Assembly (NCBI GenBank): GCA_905372345.1
Contig: CAJPPE010000079.1
Span: 1 to 7,102, forward strand
Source: an uncultured Treponema sp.
GTDB taxonomy: Bacteria; Spirochaetota; Spirochaetia; Treponematales; Treponemataceae
Reading direction: 5' to 3'
Length of the DNA stretch: 7,102 bases
Of this stretch, positions 1 through 5,193 are shown in pieces (the first letter of the stretch is position 1; the number at the start of each line of letters is the position of its first letter). The translations under genes and the position numbers were made by a program. The notes beneath the pieces are model-generated. The model did no database searches. It was not told the DNA's origin and saw nothing but the letters and a program-made list of their open reading frames with translations.

Positions 1-45
1 ATATGTAACCTATGGTTATCGATTTTGTTGGATATGTGTAGCCTT

Positions 46-72
46 ATTCCGTAATCCTCCTTCGTACGGAAT
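46..72 (+). other. Stem-loop with CCTCCTT loop near the 3' end of an unidentified transcript
   Basis: A perfect 8-bp stem is seen: ATTCCGTA at 46-53 pairs with TACGGAAT at 65-72, enclosing an 11-base loop (54-64). The loop contains CCTCCTT, the exact complement of a Shine-Dalgarno AAGGAGG. The hairpin lies 7 bases upstream of a Rho-independent terminator. A smaller imperfect hairpin (GTAACC at 5-10 with GGTTAT at 14-19) lies further upstream. I do not recognise an RNA family. It may be the 3' end of a small RNA or the 3' UTR of a gene left of the window. No convincing protein is encoded here in any frame. Confidence 0.45.
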
Positions 73-79
73 CGGGCTT

Positions 80-104
80 GCCCGCGTAAGCGGGCTCTTT
101 TTTT
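80..104 (+). terminator. Rho-independent terminator of a transcript entering from the left
   Basis: The arms GCCCGC (80-85) and GCGGGC (90-95) form a perfect 6-bp GC-only stem around a GTAA loop. After TC comes a run of seven T (98-104). On the minus strand there is no T tract after the stem, so it works for plus-strand transcription. It ends whatever lies left of position 1 and isolates the tRNA-Leu unit. Confidence 0.85.
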
Positions 105-169
105 GTAAGCAGTCTTTTTCAATTTATAAGCTCAATATTCAATCTAAAAAATTCACTTTAAAAAAGGGC

Positions 170-198
170 TTTACAAAGTTTTATTTTTATGATAGAAT
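170..198 (+). promoter_or_regulatory. Sigma-70 type promoter of tRNA-Leu
   Basis: A -35 box TTTACA (170-175) and a -10 box TAGAAT (193-198) are separated by exactly 17 bases. TG at 190-191 gives an extended -10 (TGATAGAAT). Transcription should begin near 205, leaving a leader of about 7 bases before the tRNA. The same nine-base extended -10, at the same 13-base distance from the mature 5' end, is found before tRNA-Asp. Confidence 0.8.
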
Positions 199-211
199 AA
201 ATTTTCAATGA

Positions 212-294
212 GCCGGCGTGGTGAAATGGTATACACGATAGACTCAAAATCTATTGGGGGCGACTCCGTAAGGGTTCAAGTCCCTTCGCCGGTA
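212..294 (+). tRNA. tRNA-Leu(CAA)
   Basis: This is a class II tRNA of 83 bases. The acceptor arms are GCCGGCG (212-218) and CGCCGGT (287-293), with a terminal G-U pair. The D stem is GTG/CAC. The anticodon stem ATAGA/TCTAT encloses the loop CTCAAAA, with anticodon CAA at 245-247, which reads UUG codons. The long variable arm (255-269), the T arm (270-286, containing TTCAAGT) and discriminator A294 all fit leucine identity. The 3' CCA is not encoded (TTT follows), so a CCA-adding enzyme is required. It stands alone between its own promoter and terminator. Confidence 0.95.
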
Positions 295-301
295 TTTGCT
301 T

Positions 302-329
302 AACCGTTCATTTATATGAACGGTTTTTT
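302..329 (+). terminator. Rho-independent terminator of tRNA-Leu
   Basis: A perfect 10-bp stem, AACCGTTCAT (302-311) with ATGAACGGTT (316-325), carries a TTAT loop. The T run at 324-329 directly follows and partly overlaps the stem. It starts 7 bases after the tRNA. The T run overlaps the stop codon (328-330) of the convergent lipoprotein gene. Read on the minus strand the stem is followed by AAGC rather than T, so it should not terminate that gene. Confidence 0.9.
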
Positions 330-1347
330 ATTGCCTTTTGAGAATTATGCCTATCGGTAAATGATCCGAATAACCATTTCCTGAGCTTATAGAATACTTA
401 TCCGGTTTTTCCGACTTATCCGTCAGCGGTTTTAAGTTAATTACACAAAAAAAGCTTAGATCAAAATTCTTTCCGTCGCTTAAATTATCCGAATAGAAAA
501 AATGATCGATTCCTTCCCATTTTCCTCTATAAAAATAACTTCCTGAGGGTTGACTTCCTTCTTGAGCTGCGGCCTGATAGGCTTCAATATTCCAGCAGTT
601 GTCAAATTCGGATAAAAGAGAAAATTCCTCCAGCGGCTGATTAAAGTCTCCGCATATAATAAATGGAGTTTGAGGTTCCGCCGCTTTTAATTCTTTTAGT
701 CTTTTATAGGCCTGTTCTTCCTGCTGCCTCCGAATAGAGTCTGTATCTGATTTTCCTACCTTGGATTTCCAATGTACATTTAACAGCACCAGTTCGTTAT
801 CCCCTGTAGAATTGCTTATCTGAATTCTGGTTTCAATCAGGGGCCGCAATGACCTTTTGCCTGAATATACATTAAAAACCTTTGTTTCGGTTATAGGAAA
901 TTTTGAAAGCAGGGCAGCGCTGAAGGCTCCGCCGTTTTGGGGAGGAATAAAGACTGCATATTTGTATGAGTTATTCATCGGGAGAATTTTACAAAAATCG
1001 TCTATAACGGCACGGCTTTCTATTTCCTGTAAAACGAGGATATCCGGTATGGCCTTTTCCCCCAAGCCGAGGGCAAGGCATGAAAGATTAACAGCCTCTT
1101 TTAGCCTGAAAAGCCTTTCGGTATACTTTTCCTTAGACCATTTTGTCTTTGAACCCTTGAATTCTTTAAATTCCCGGCCGTCCTCTACGGCATCAAAAAA
1201 GGTCTGTGCATTATAGCTTACAATCGAAATCTCATCTTTTCCGATGTTTTGTAAGCGGAATACATTTGTACATCCCGTGCAGGCGCACAAAATGAAACAA
1301 AAACATATAAAAATAGATAAAGTCAAAATTTTTCTTAAATTTTTCAT
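328..1347 (-). CDS. Lipoprotein, endonuclease/exonuclease/phosphatase family
   Basis: A 339-residue protein with the full catalytic set of the EEP (DNase I / exonuclease III / sphingomyelinase) fold: N46 (SYNAQ), E108 (LQEIE), H192 (NVHWKSK), D234 and N236 (CGDFNQ), D281 (GIDHFF) and the C-terminal SDH at 327-329. In this family these residues bind a divalent metal and cleave a phosphodiester. The substrate (DNA, RNA, phospholipid or inositol phosphate) cannot be read from the sequence. The N-terminus is a type II signal: positive residues, a hydrophobic segment at about 7-20, then a loose lipobox LCAC with C23 as the likely lipidated residue, so the enzyme is probably membrane-anchored and faces outward. 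I chose the ATG at 1345-1347 because AGAGGTGA lies at 1353-1360 just upstream. An in-frame ATG seven codons earlier falls inside the predicted -10 box. The gene is monocistronic and convergent with tRNA-Leu. No terminator is seen for it. Confidence 0.88.
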   Translation of the reverse strand: MKNLRKILTLSIFICFCFILCACTGCTNVFRLQNIGKDEISIVSYNAQTFFDAVEDGREFKEFKGSKTKWSKEKYTERLFRLKEAVNLSCLALGLGEKAIPDILVLQEIESRAVIDDFCKILPMNNSYKYAVFIPPQNGGAFSAALLSKFPITETKVFNVYSGKRSLRPLIETRIQISNSTGDNELVLLNVHWKSKVGKSDTDSIRRQQEEQAYKRLKELKAAEPQTPFIICGDFNQPLEEFSLLSEFDNCWNIEAYQAAAQEGSQPSGSYFYRGKWEGIDHFFYSDNLSDGKNFDLSFFCVINLKPLTDKSEKPDKYSISSGNGYSDHLPIGIILKRQ

Positions 1348-1352
1348 AACTA

Positions 1353-1360
1353 TCACCTCT
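1353..1360 (-). promoter_or_regulatory. Shine-Dalgarno site of the EEP lipoprotein
   Basis: Read on the minus strand this is AGAGGTGA, five bases before the ATG at 1347. It is complementary to the usual 16S rRNA tail and fixes the start at the second of two in-frame ATGs. Confidence 0.8.
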
Positions 1361-1366
1361 ACTATC

Positions 1367-1396
1367 ATTGTATGTTTTTTTGTAAAAGAATATCAA
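1367..1396 (-). promoter_or_regulatory. Promoter of the EEP lipoprotein gene
   Basis: On the minus strand, -35 TTGATA (1391-1396) and -10 TACAAT (1367-1372) are 18 bases apart. Transcription would start near 1360, giving a leader of only about 13 bases with the ribosome binding site at its very 5' end. The region is AT-rich, so chance matches are possible. Confidence 0.55.
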
Positions 1397-1461
1397 AATA
1401 TTAAAAGAAAATATATTTTTTTTCAAGTAAGATCTAATAGAAAATTGAACGGATTGCCTAG

Positions 1462-1490
1462 TTTAATTTTGAATGAATTTATGCTATACT
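1462..1490 (+). promoter_or_regulatory. Extended -10 promoter of dnaX
   Basis: The -10 box TATACT (1485-1490) is preceded by TGC (1482-1484), a full extended -10. A weak -35 TTTAAT (1462-1467) lies 17 bases upstream. The first base of the dnaX ATG is only 8 bases past the -10 box, so the transcript should start at or next to the A of the start codon. There is no Shine-Dalgarno sequence before this start. Confidence 0.65.
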
Positions 1491-1497
1491 TCCGAAT

Positions 1498-3351
1498 ATG
1501 GAATATCAAGTAACAGCGACACGGAGGAGGCCTCAGCGTTTTGAAGATTTGCTGGGTCAGGAATTCGTAGCCGCAACATTGCAAAAATCAATTGAAGCAG
1601 GTAAGATAGCCCATGCCTATCTTTTTTCGGGGCCGAGGGGATGCGGAAAGACAAGCTCGGCTAGAATTTTAGCCAAGGTGCTTAACTGTGCCGAGGGGCC
1701 TAGGCCTACTCCTTGCGGCCATTGCACTGCCTGTGAAGAAATTACGGCCGGTTCGTGTTTGGATGTAATCGAAATTGACGGTGCTTCAAATACGAGCGTA
1801 AATGATGTAAGACAGATAAAAGATGAGATTTTATTTCCTCCGAATTCGAACAGGTATAAAATTTATATAATTGACGAAGTTCACATGCTTTCGACAAGTG
1901 CCTTTAATGCCCTATTAAAAACGATAGAGGAGCCGCCTCCTTATGTCGTGTTTATTTTTGCGACCACCGAAATTCATAAGGTTCCGGCGACAATTAAAAG
2001 CCGCTGCCAGCAGTTTAATTTTAAGCTCGTATCGATAGAGATACTAAAGCAGGCCTTGGCAGATGCCGCAGCAGAGCTGGGTATAAAGGCAGATGATGAG
2101 GCTCTTTATTGGATTGCCCGTGAGGCAACCGGAAGTGTAAGAGATGCTTATACTCTTTTTGACCAAGTTGCGGCTTTTTCGGACGGGCATATAACCTTCG
2201 AGAAGATACACGAAAAACTCGGCCTTACGGGTGTCGATTCGATCAATAAACTTGTGTCGGCCTGTGTTGCAAAAAAAGGTCAAGAAGCCCTGTCTATCTT
2301 GGATGGAATTTTGCAGGGCGGAATCTCGGTCGAGCAGGTAGTTTCGGATTGTGCGGATTATTTTAGAAGCCTTTTATTGGTAAAGCAAGGTATTACAAAG
2401 GAAGCTCTTATCGGACAAAGAGCAGACCGCTTTCCGCAGGATATTTTACAGGGATGGGAAACCGTGCAAATAGAAAGAGCCCTAAGTATAATGCTTCAGC
2501 TTTTTAAAGATCTGAGGTTTTCTATTGATCAGCGCTATGAATTGGAGCTTGCAGTTTCGCGTCTTTCTTGGCTCGGCGACTATGTATCACCTGCCGATTT
2601 AAAAGCCGCCTTTGACGCAGCTCAAAGCCTTATTTCCGGCCGAGCGGCAAATATTGAAGCAGCAAGACCTCTTCCGCACCGCGAAGAAAATCGGTCTAAA
2701 GAGACCATGCCGAGGGAACCTTCCCAATCTTTTAACAATGCGGGCAGTTTGACCGAACAATTTAAAGCCGTTTTAAGACGGGATAATAAATTGGACGGGT
2801 TTCCGGAAAAAAAAAATGAAGAGAAACAGCCGGTTTCAGATAATGTACCTTCAAGTAATGTGTCTTTTGAAAAAAAAGATGAAGAACAAGAAACCGTACT
2901 TCAGACTGCCCGCAGTGTAGAAAATACTTTTAATACTGTAGAAGAGTTAAAAGAGCCTTTAATTGAAGCTCTTTTAGAAAAGGGCGGTATTCTGTCTTCT
3001 GCTGTGGGGCAAAGTAAGGATTGGGTTTTGAAGGATGACAGCCTTACACTTTTTGCCCGCAGCTCGTTTGATTATACGCTGATTCAAAAACAAAAGGATA
3101 CGGTTATCGACTCTATTTTTGAAATTACCGGAAAAAGATTCAAATTAATTTTAAAAGAATATATTCCGCCTGAACCGGAAGATAAAATTGAGGAGACGGT
3201 TAAGGAATCGGAAAAAATACGTACTATAACTGATGTGTTTATGGGAAAAATAGTTGAATGTAAAAATTTGATATCGGAAACTGAAGAGGGAGAAGAAAAT
3301 GAAGTTCAAAATGTGCAAAATCCTGCTGCAATGCAGGAGCAAAATTCTTGA
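1498..3351 (+). CDS. dnaX: DNA polymerase III subunit tau (clamp loader ATPase DnaX)
   Basis: This 617-residue protein is the ATPase of the clamp loader that opens the beta clamp onto primed DNA; tau also links polymerases and helicase at the fork. The N-terminus (MEYQVTATRRRP, then FEDLLGQ) matches the usual DnaX start, supporting the ATG at 1498. Visible motifs are Walker A GPRGCGKTS (45-53), zinc cysteines C64, C73, C76 and C79, Walker B with DEVH (126-129), the SRC motif (168-170) and sensor 2 GSVRD (212-216). The clamp-loader collar follows to about residue 370. After it comes a low-complexity charged linker (about 385-475), then a tau-specific C-terminal domain of about 140 residues. 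Length is close to E. coli tau (643). The linker holds two in-frame A runs followed by -1 frame TGA codons, which could yield a gamma-like form of about 440 residues. The ybaB and recR genes that often accompany dnaX are absent; a terminator follows directly. Confidence 0.97.
   Translation: MEYQVTATRRRPQRFEDLLGQEFVAATLQKSIEAGKIAHAYLFSGPRGCGKTSSARILAKVLNCAEGPRPTPCGHCTACEEITAGSCLDVIEIDGASNTSVNDVRQIKDEILFPPNSNRYKIYIIDEVHMLSTSAFNALLKTIEEPPPYVVFIFATTEIHKVPATIKSRCQQFNFKLVSIEILKQALADAAAELGIKADDEALYWIAREATGSVRDAYTLFDQVAAFSDGHITFEKIHEKLGLTGVDSINKLVSACVAKKGQEALSILDGILQGGISVEQVVSDCADYFRSLLLVKQGITKEALIGQRADRFPQDILQGWETVQIERALSIMLQLFKDLRFSIDQRYELELAVSRLSWLGDYVSPADLKAAFDAAQSLISGRAANIEAARPLPHREENRSKETMPREPSQSFNNAGSLTEQFKAVLRRDNKLDGFPEKKNEEKQPVSDNVPSSNVSFEKKDEEQETVLQTARSVENTFNTVEELKEPLIEALLEKGGILSSAVGQSKDWVLKDDSLTLFARSSFDYTLIQKQKDTVIDSIFEITGKRFKLILKEYIPPEPEDKIEETVKESEKIRTITDVFMGKIVECKNLISETEEGEENEVQNVQNPAAMQEQNS
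2807..2819 (+). promoter_or_regulatory. Candidate frameshift or slippage site in dnaX: A10 followed by -1 frame TGA
   Basis: The zero frame reads GAA AAA AAA AAT (E437-K-K-N440) across ten consecutive A (2807-2816). In the -1 frame the next codon is TGA at 2817-2819. Either a ribosomal -1 shift on A AAA AAA, or insertion of one extra A by RNA polymerase, gives the same product: 440 residues ending in lysine. A weak 5-bp hairpin (GAAAC 2823-2827 with GTTTC 2833-2837) begins 6 bases after the run. E. coli makes gamma (431 residues) by -1 frameshifting, and Thermus thermophilus by slippage on an A9 run. Use of this site here is inferred. Confidence 0.55.
2870..2882 (+). other. Second dnaX A run (A8) with -1 frame TGA
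   Basis: The zero frame reads GAA AAA AAA GAT (E458-K-K-D). A -1 shift gives AGA then TGA at 2880-2882. This stop is in the same frame as the one at 2817, so the arrangement near codon 437 is repeated 21 codons later in the same linker. It may be a back-up site or chance in a lysine/glutamate-rich stretch; runs of eight A are common in this window. Confidence 0.3.
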
Positions 3352-3356
3352 AAACA

Positions 3357-3390
3357 AAAGCCCCGAGAAAACACTTGGGGCTTTAATTTT
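3357..3390. terminator. Bidirectional terminator between dnaX and the dipeptidase gene
   Basis: The stem is AAAGCCCCGAG (3357-3367) with CTTGGGGCTTT (3374-3384), including one G-T pair, around a 6-base loop. On the plus strand it ends in TTTAATTTT; on the minus strand the stem is followed by TTTTGTTTT. It begins 5 bases after the dnaX stop and ends 15 bases before the convergent dipeptidase stop, so it can serve both. Confidence 0.88.
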
Positions 3391-3405
3391 ATCGGTTCTT
3401 ATCTT

Positions 3406-4857
3406 TTAAAGGTTCTTATCCATTGTAAATGAAAGTTTTGAATACTTAAACGATTCCAACATCAAATCGGAAAGATATTCTTTTGTTCTTTTTAATACAT
3501 GCTCTGCTGTTTTACGGTTTTCGTCAGTTAAAAATTCACTTAAAGATTTTGCAGGTATTTTAGCTGCTGCGTCGGTAATTTCTTTTACTCTGGCTCTTCC
3601 GTAACTTTGCATTTCGGTAAGATAGGCATTATTATCATCCTTAAATGTAGAGTAATGAGCTTCAACAAAATGGCCGATTAGCTTAAATAACCAGTAAGCA
3701 TTATCGGTAGAAACCATACGGGTCATTCTTTTATAGGCCGTCGGAGTATCCAAAACATTTGTAAAAAACGGAATATACGGAACAAATGCTGTTGTTCCGA
3801 GTGCCAGCCACTGTATTCCTTCAAGCCCTTTTGGAGATTTGGGTCTTAATTGTAAAATATGGGATTCGGCCGTACGTGAAAGCGAAATACCTCTAAAGCG
3901 TGTTTTATTAAACTCACTATTACCTATGCCGATAGGATCAAATTCCGTTTCATTATAGTGAGAGCTTAGTATGTATTCGACATCTTCAACCGAGATAAGG
4001 CGGTTTGCTTTTTGGATAAAAGGAATATCGTTGGATACCGGAGATTGTTCTATTTCGGGATTGAAATATTTTTGAGCAAACCAAGCTCTGGGGGTATTGT
4101 AAACTCTGTCTTTTTCGCTTGCTGTTCCGAAGATGTGTCTAAAGTTAAAACCTTCTCTGTCAGGATTCAGCTTATGCTCATTTACAAATTCCTTGATGCC
4201 TTTTGACCACATATAATAATCAGGCTTTTTAAAATCGATTTTTTCGATTGAAACCTGATTTGGAGCTACGGCATAGCAGTCATCGGGAATTCTTACGGCA
4301 ACCCAATGATGGCCGCAGGGAATTTCCATGTACCAAATCTCATCGAGGTCGGCAAACAAAATACCGTTACCCTCGGCTGAACCGTATTTTTCGATAAGTT
4401 TTCCCAAATAGCTTACGCCTTCCCTTGCAGAGTTTATAAATGGGAGAATGATGTCGTTGATTGCATCTTCTGCAATTCCGTTTTTTACCAGCGGGTCATA
4501 TGCAAGCACCCTAGCGTTTCCGTAGACACTTTCGGTAGAGCTCAATGCTACGTTTTTTTCGTTGATTCCCGCTTCGCCGTAAACGCCTTGGTTTTCTTTA
4601 TCGTTCGGATAAGCTTGCGGAACGGAGGTGTAGCGGTATGCTTTTGTAGGGAGGGGAATCTCCACGCCTGTGTTTTTAGATTTATAAATGCGGTTTGCTT
4701 CGTTTACCGCCTTTTCTAAAACAAATATTTTTGGGCTTATCGCCAAGTGAAAATCCTCATTTCTTGCAATAAGAATTGAGCCGTCGATGCTGGCTTTTTT
4801 GCCTACCAGCACTGTTGTACAGTCGGTATGTGCCGAAAAAGATTTTACATTATTCAT
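3406..4857 (-). CDS. C69-family dipeptidase (Ntn hydrolase, PepD type)
   Basis: This 483-residue protein belongs to peptidase family C69 (formerly U34), whose members hydrolyse dipeptides with broad specificity. The diagnostic segment is C13-TTVLVGKKASIDGS followed by IARNED (30-35). In the family the cysteine becomes the N-terminal nucleophile after autocatalytic removal of a short propeptide, here 12 residues. Further family signatures are EAGINEKNVALSSTES (95-110), YLGKLIEKYG (150-159), GNGILFADLDEIWYMEI (163-179) and HHWVAVRIPDD (183-193). Full length fits the family (about 470-480). There is no signal peptide or membrane segment, so it is probably cytoplasmic and would supply amino acids from imported peptides. 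I chose the ATG at 4855-4857: GAGGA lies five bases before it, whereas an ATG four codons earlier has no ribosome binding site and overlaps this one. It has its own promoter and shares a terminator with dnaX. Confidence 0.93.
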   Translation of the reverse strand: MNNVKSFSAHTDCTTVLVGKKASIDGSILIARNEDFHLAISPKIFVLEKAVNEANRIYKSKNTGVEIPLPTKAYRYTSVPQAYPNDKENQGVYGEAGINEKNVALSSTESVYGNARVLAYDPLVKNGIAEDAINDIILPFINSAREGVSYLGKLIEKYGSAEGNGILFADLDEIWYMEIPCGHHWVAVRIPDDCYAVAPNQVSIEKIDFKKPDYYMWSKGIKEFVNEHKLNPDREGFNFRHIFGTASEKDRVYNTPRAWFAQKYFNPEIEQSPVSNDIPFIQKANRLISVEDVEYILSSHYNETEFDPIGIGNSEFNKTRFRGISLSRTAESHILQLRPKSPKGLEGIQWLALGTTAFVPYIPFFTNVLDTPTAYKRMTRMVSTDNAYWLFKLIGHFVEAHYSTFKDDNNAYLTEMQSYGRARVKEITDAAAKIPAKSLSEFLTDENRKTAEHVLKRTKEYLSDLMLESFKYSKLSFTMDKNL

Positions 4858-4862
4858 ATTTT

Positions 4863-4867
4863 TCCTC
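4863..4867 (-). promoter_or_regulatory. Shine-Dalgarno site deciding the dipeptidase start
   Basis: On the minus strand the sequence is ATGAGGAAAAATATG. GAGGA (4867-4863) sits five bases before the second ATG and its first G is the last base of the first ATG. Initiation at the second ATG (4857) is therefore much more likely, and it removes four residues from the longest reading frame. Confidence 0.75.
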
Positions 4868-4893
4868 ATATGTTAAATTATATTTACAAATAA

Positions 4894-4922
4894 ACTATAC
4901 CCTAAAAACGATATTTTTGCAA
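4894..4922 (-). promoter_or_regulatory. Promoter of the dipeptidase gene
   Basis: On the minus strand, -35 TTGCAA (4917-4922) and -10 TATAGT (4894-4899) are separated by exactly 17 bases. Transcription would start near 4887, leaving a leader of about 30 bases. It is back to back with the tRNA-Asp promoter; the two -35 boxes are 18 bases apart. Confidence 0.65.
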
Positions 4923-4940
4923 TATTTTTCTTAAAATCTA

Positions 4941-4969
4941 TTGACATTTTCTTTTAGTTTTGATAGAAT
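4941..4969 (+). promoter_or_regulatory. Strong promoter of tRNA-Asp
   Basis: A consensus -35 TTGACA (4941-4946) lies 17 bases before -10 TAGAAT (4964-4969), which has an upstream TG giving an extended -10 TGATAGAAT (4961-4969). The start should be near 4976. Both the nine-base motif and the 13-base gap to the mature tRNA are identical to those of the tRNA-Leu promoter. Confidence 0.87.
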
Positions 4970-4982
4970 GTGCAAATCTTAT

Positions 4983-5056
4983 GGGGGCGTAGCGAAGCTG
5001 GTTATCGCGCTGGCCTGTCACGCCGGAGATCGCGGGTTCGAGCCCCGTCGCTCCCG
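4983..5056 (+). tRNA. tRNA-Asp(GTC)
   Basis: This 74-base tRNA has acceptor arms GGGGGCG (4983-4989) and CGCTCCC (5049-5055), with one G-T pair. The anticodon stem CTGGC/GCCGG encloses the loop CTGTCAC, with anticodon GTC at 5017-5019, which reads GAC and GAU. The T loop is standard (GGTTCGAGCC region) and discriminator G5056 is the expected identity base for aspartate. CCA is not encoded. It is followed 3 bases later by a strong terminator, so it appears to be transcribed alone. Confidence 0.96.
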
Positions 5057-5059
5057 AAG

Positions 5060-5093
5060 AAGCTCACCGCGCAAGTGGTGAGCTTTTATTTTT
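5060..5093 (+). terminator. Rho-independent terminator of tRNA-Asp, GCAA tetraloop
   Basis: An 11-bp stem, AAGCTCACCGC (5060-5070) with GTGGTGAGCTT (5075-5085), including one G-T pair, is capped by a GCAA (GNRA) tetraloop at 5071-5074. The tail is TTTTATTTTT (5084-5093). It separates tRNA-Asp from tRNA-Pro. Its tail doubles as the place where the -35 region of the tRNA-Pro promoter must lie. Confidence 0.92.
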
Positions 5094-5112
5094 GTAATCG
5101 TTACGATATAAT
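5084..5112 (+). promoter_or_regulatory. Promoter of tRNA-Pro, overlapping the upstream terminator tail
   Basis: A perfect -10 box TATAAT is at 5107-5112. Seventeen bases upstream is only a weak -35, TTTTAT (5084-5089), inside the T tract of the tRNA-Asp terminator. Only 8 bases separate the -10 box from the mature tRNA 5' end, so the primary transcript would have a leader of roughly 1-3 bases. Confidence 0.6.
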
Positions 5113-5120
5113 CGCACAAA

Positions 5121-5192
5121 CGGGCAGTAGCGCAGGGGTAGCGCGCTTGGTTCGGGACCAAGAAGTCGGGGGTTCAAATCCCCCCTGCCCGA
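5121..5192 (+). tRNA. tRNA-Pro(CGG)
   Basis: This 72-base tRNA has acceptor arms CGGGCAG (5121-5127) and CTGCCCG (5185-5191). The C1-G72 pair and discriminator A5192 are typical of proline. The anticodon stem CTTGG/CCAAG encloses the loop TTCGGGA, with anticodon CGG at 5153-5155, which reads CCG. The T stem GGGGG/CCCCC encloses TTCAAAT. CCA is not encoded. No terminator is visible after it: the stop codon of the convergent GGDEF gene begins two bases beyond the discriminator, so its 3' trailer must run antisense into that gene. Confidence 0.95.
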
Positions 5193-5193
5193 A

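Noticed and set aside
54..64. Minus-strand AAGGAGG as a ribosome binding site.
   Set aside because: No start codon at a suitable distance opens a frame longer than a few codons; it is the reverse side of the hairpin loop.
2..211. A 69-codon open frame on the plus strand running from the left edge to a TGA at 209-211.
   Set aside because: It crosses two stem-loops, a Rho-independent terminator and the tRNA-Leu promoter, and its translation shows no protein-like pattern.
857..1216. A 119-codon plus-strand frame inside the EEP gene.
   Set aside because: It lies fully antisense to a gene with a complete catalytic motif set and has no ribosome binding site or family resemblance.
1348..1368. Seven-residue N-terminal extension of the EEP lipoprotein starting at the ATG 1366-1368.
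   Set aside because: The upstream ATG overlaps the predicted -10 box and lacks a ribosome binding site; the ATG at 1347 has AGAGGTGA and gives a normal lipoprotein signal.
2271..2277. A AAA AAA G heptamer in dnaX near codon 259 as a frameshift site.
   Set aside because: The -1 frame stays open for about 30 codons and truncation here would remove the clamp-loader collar, so it would not give a gamma-like product. A runs of 7-8 are common in this sequence.
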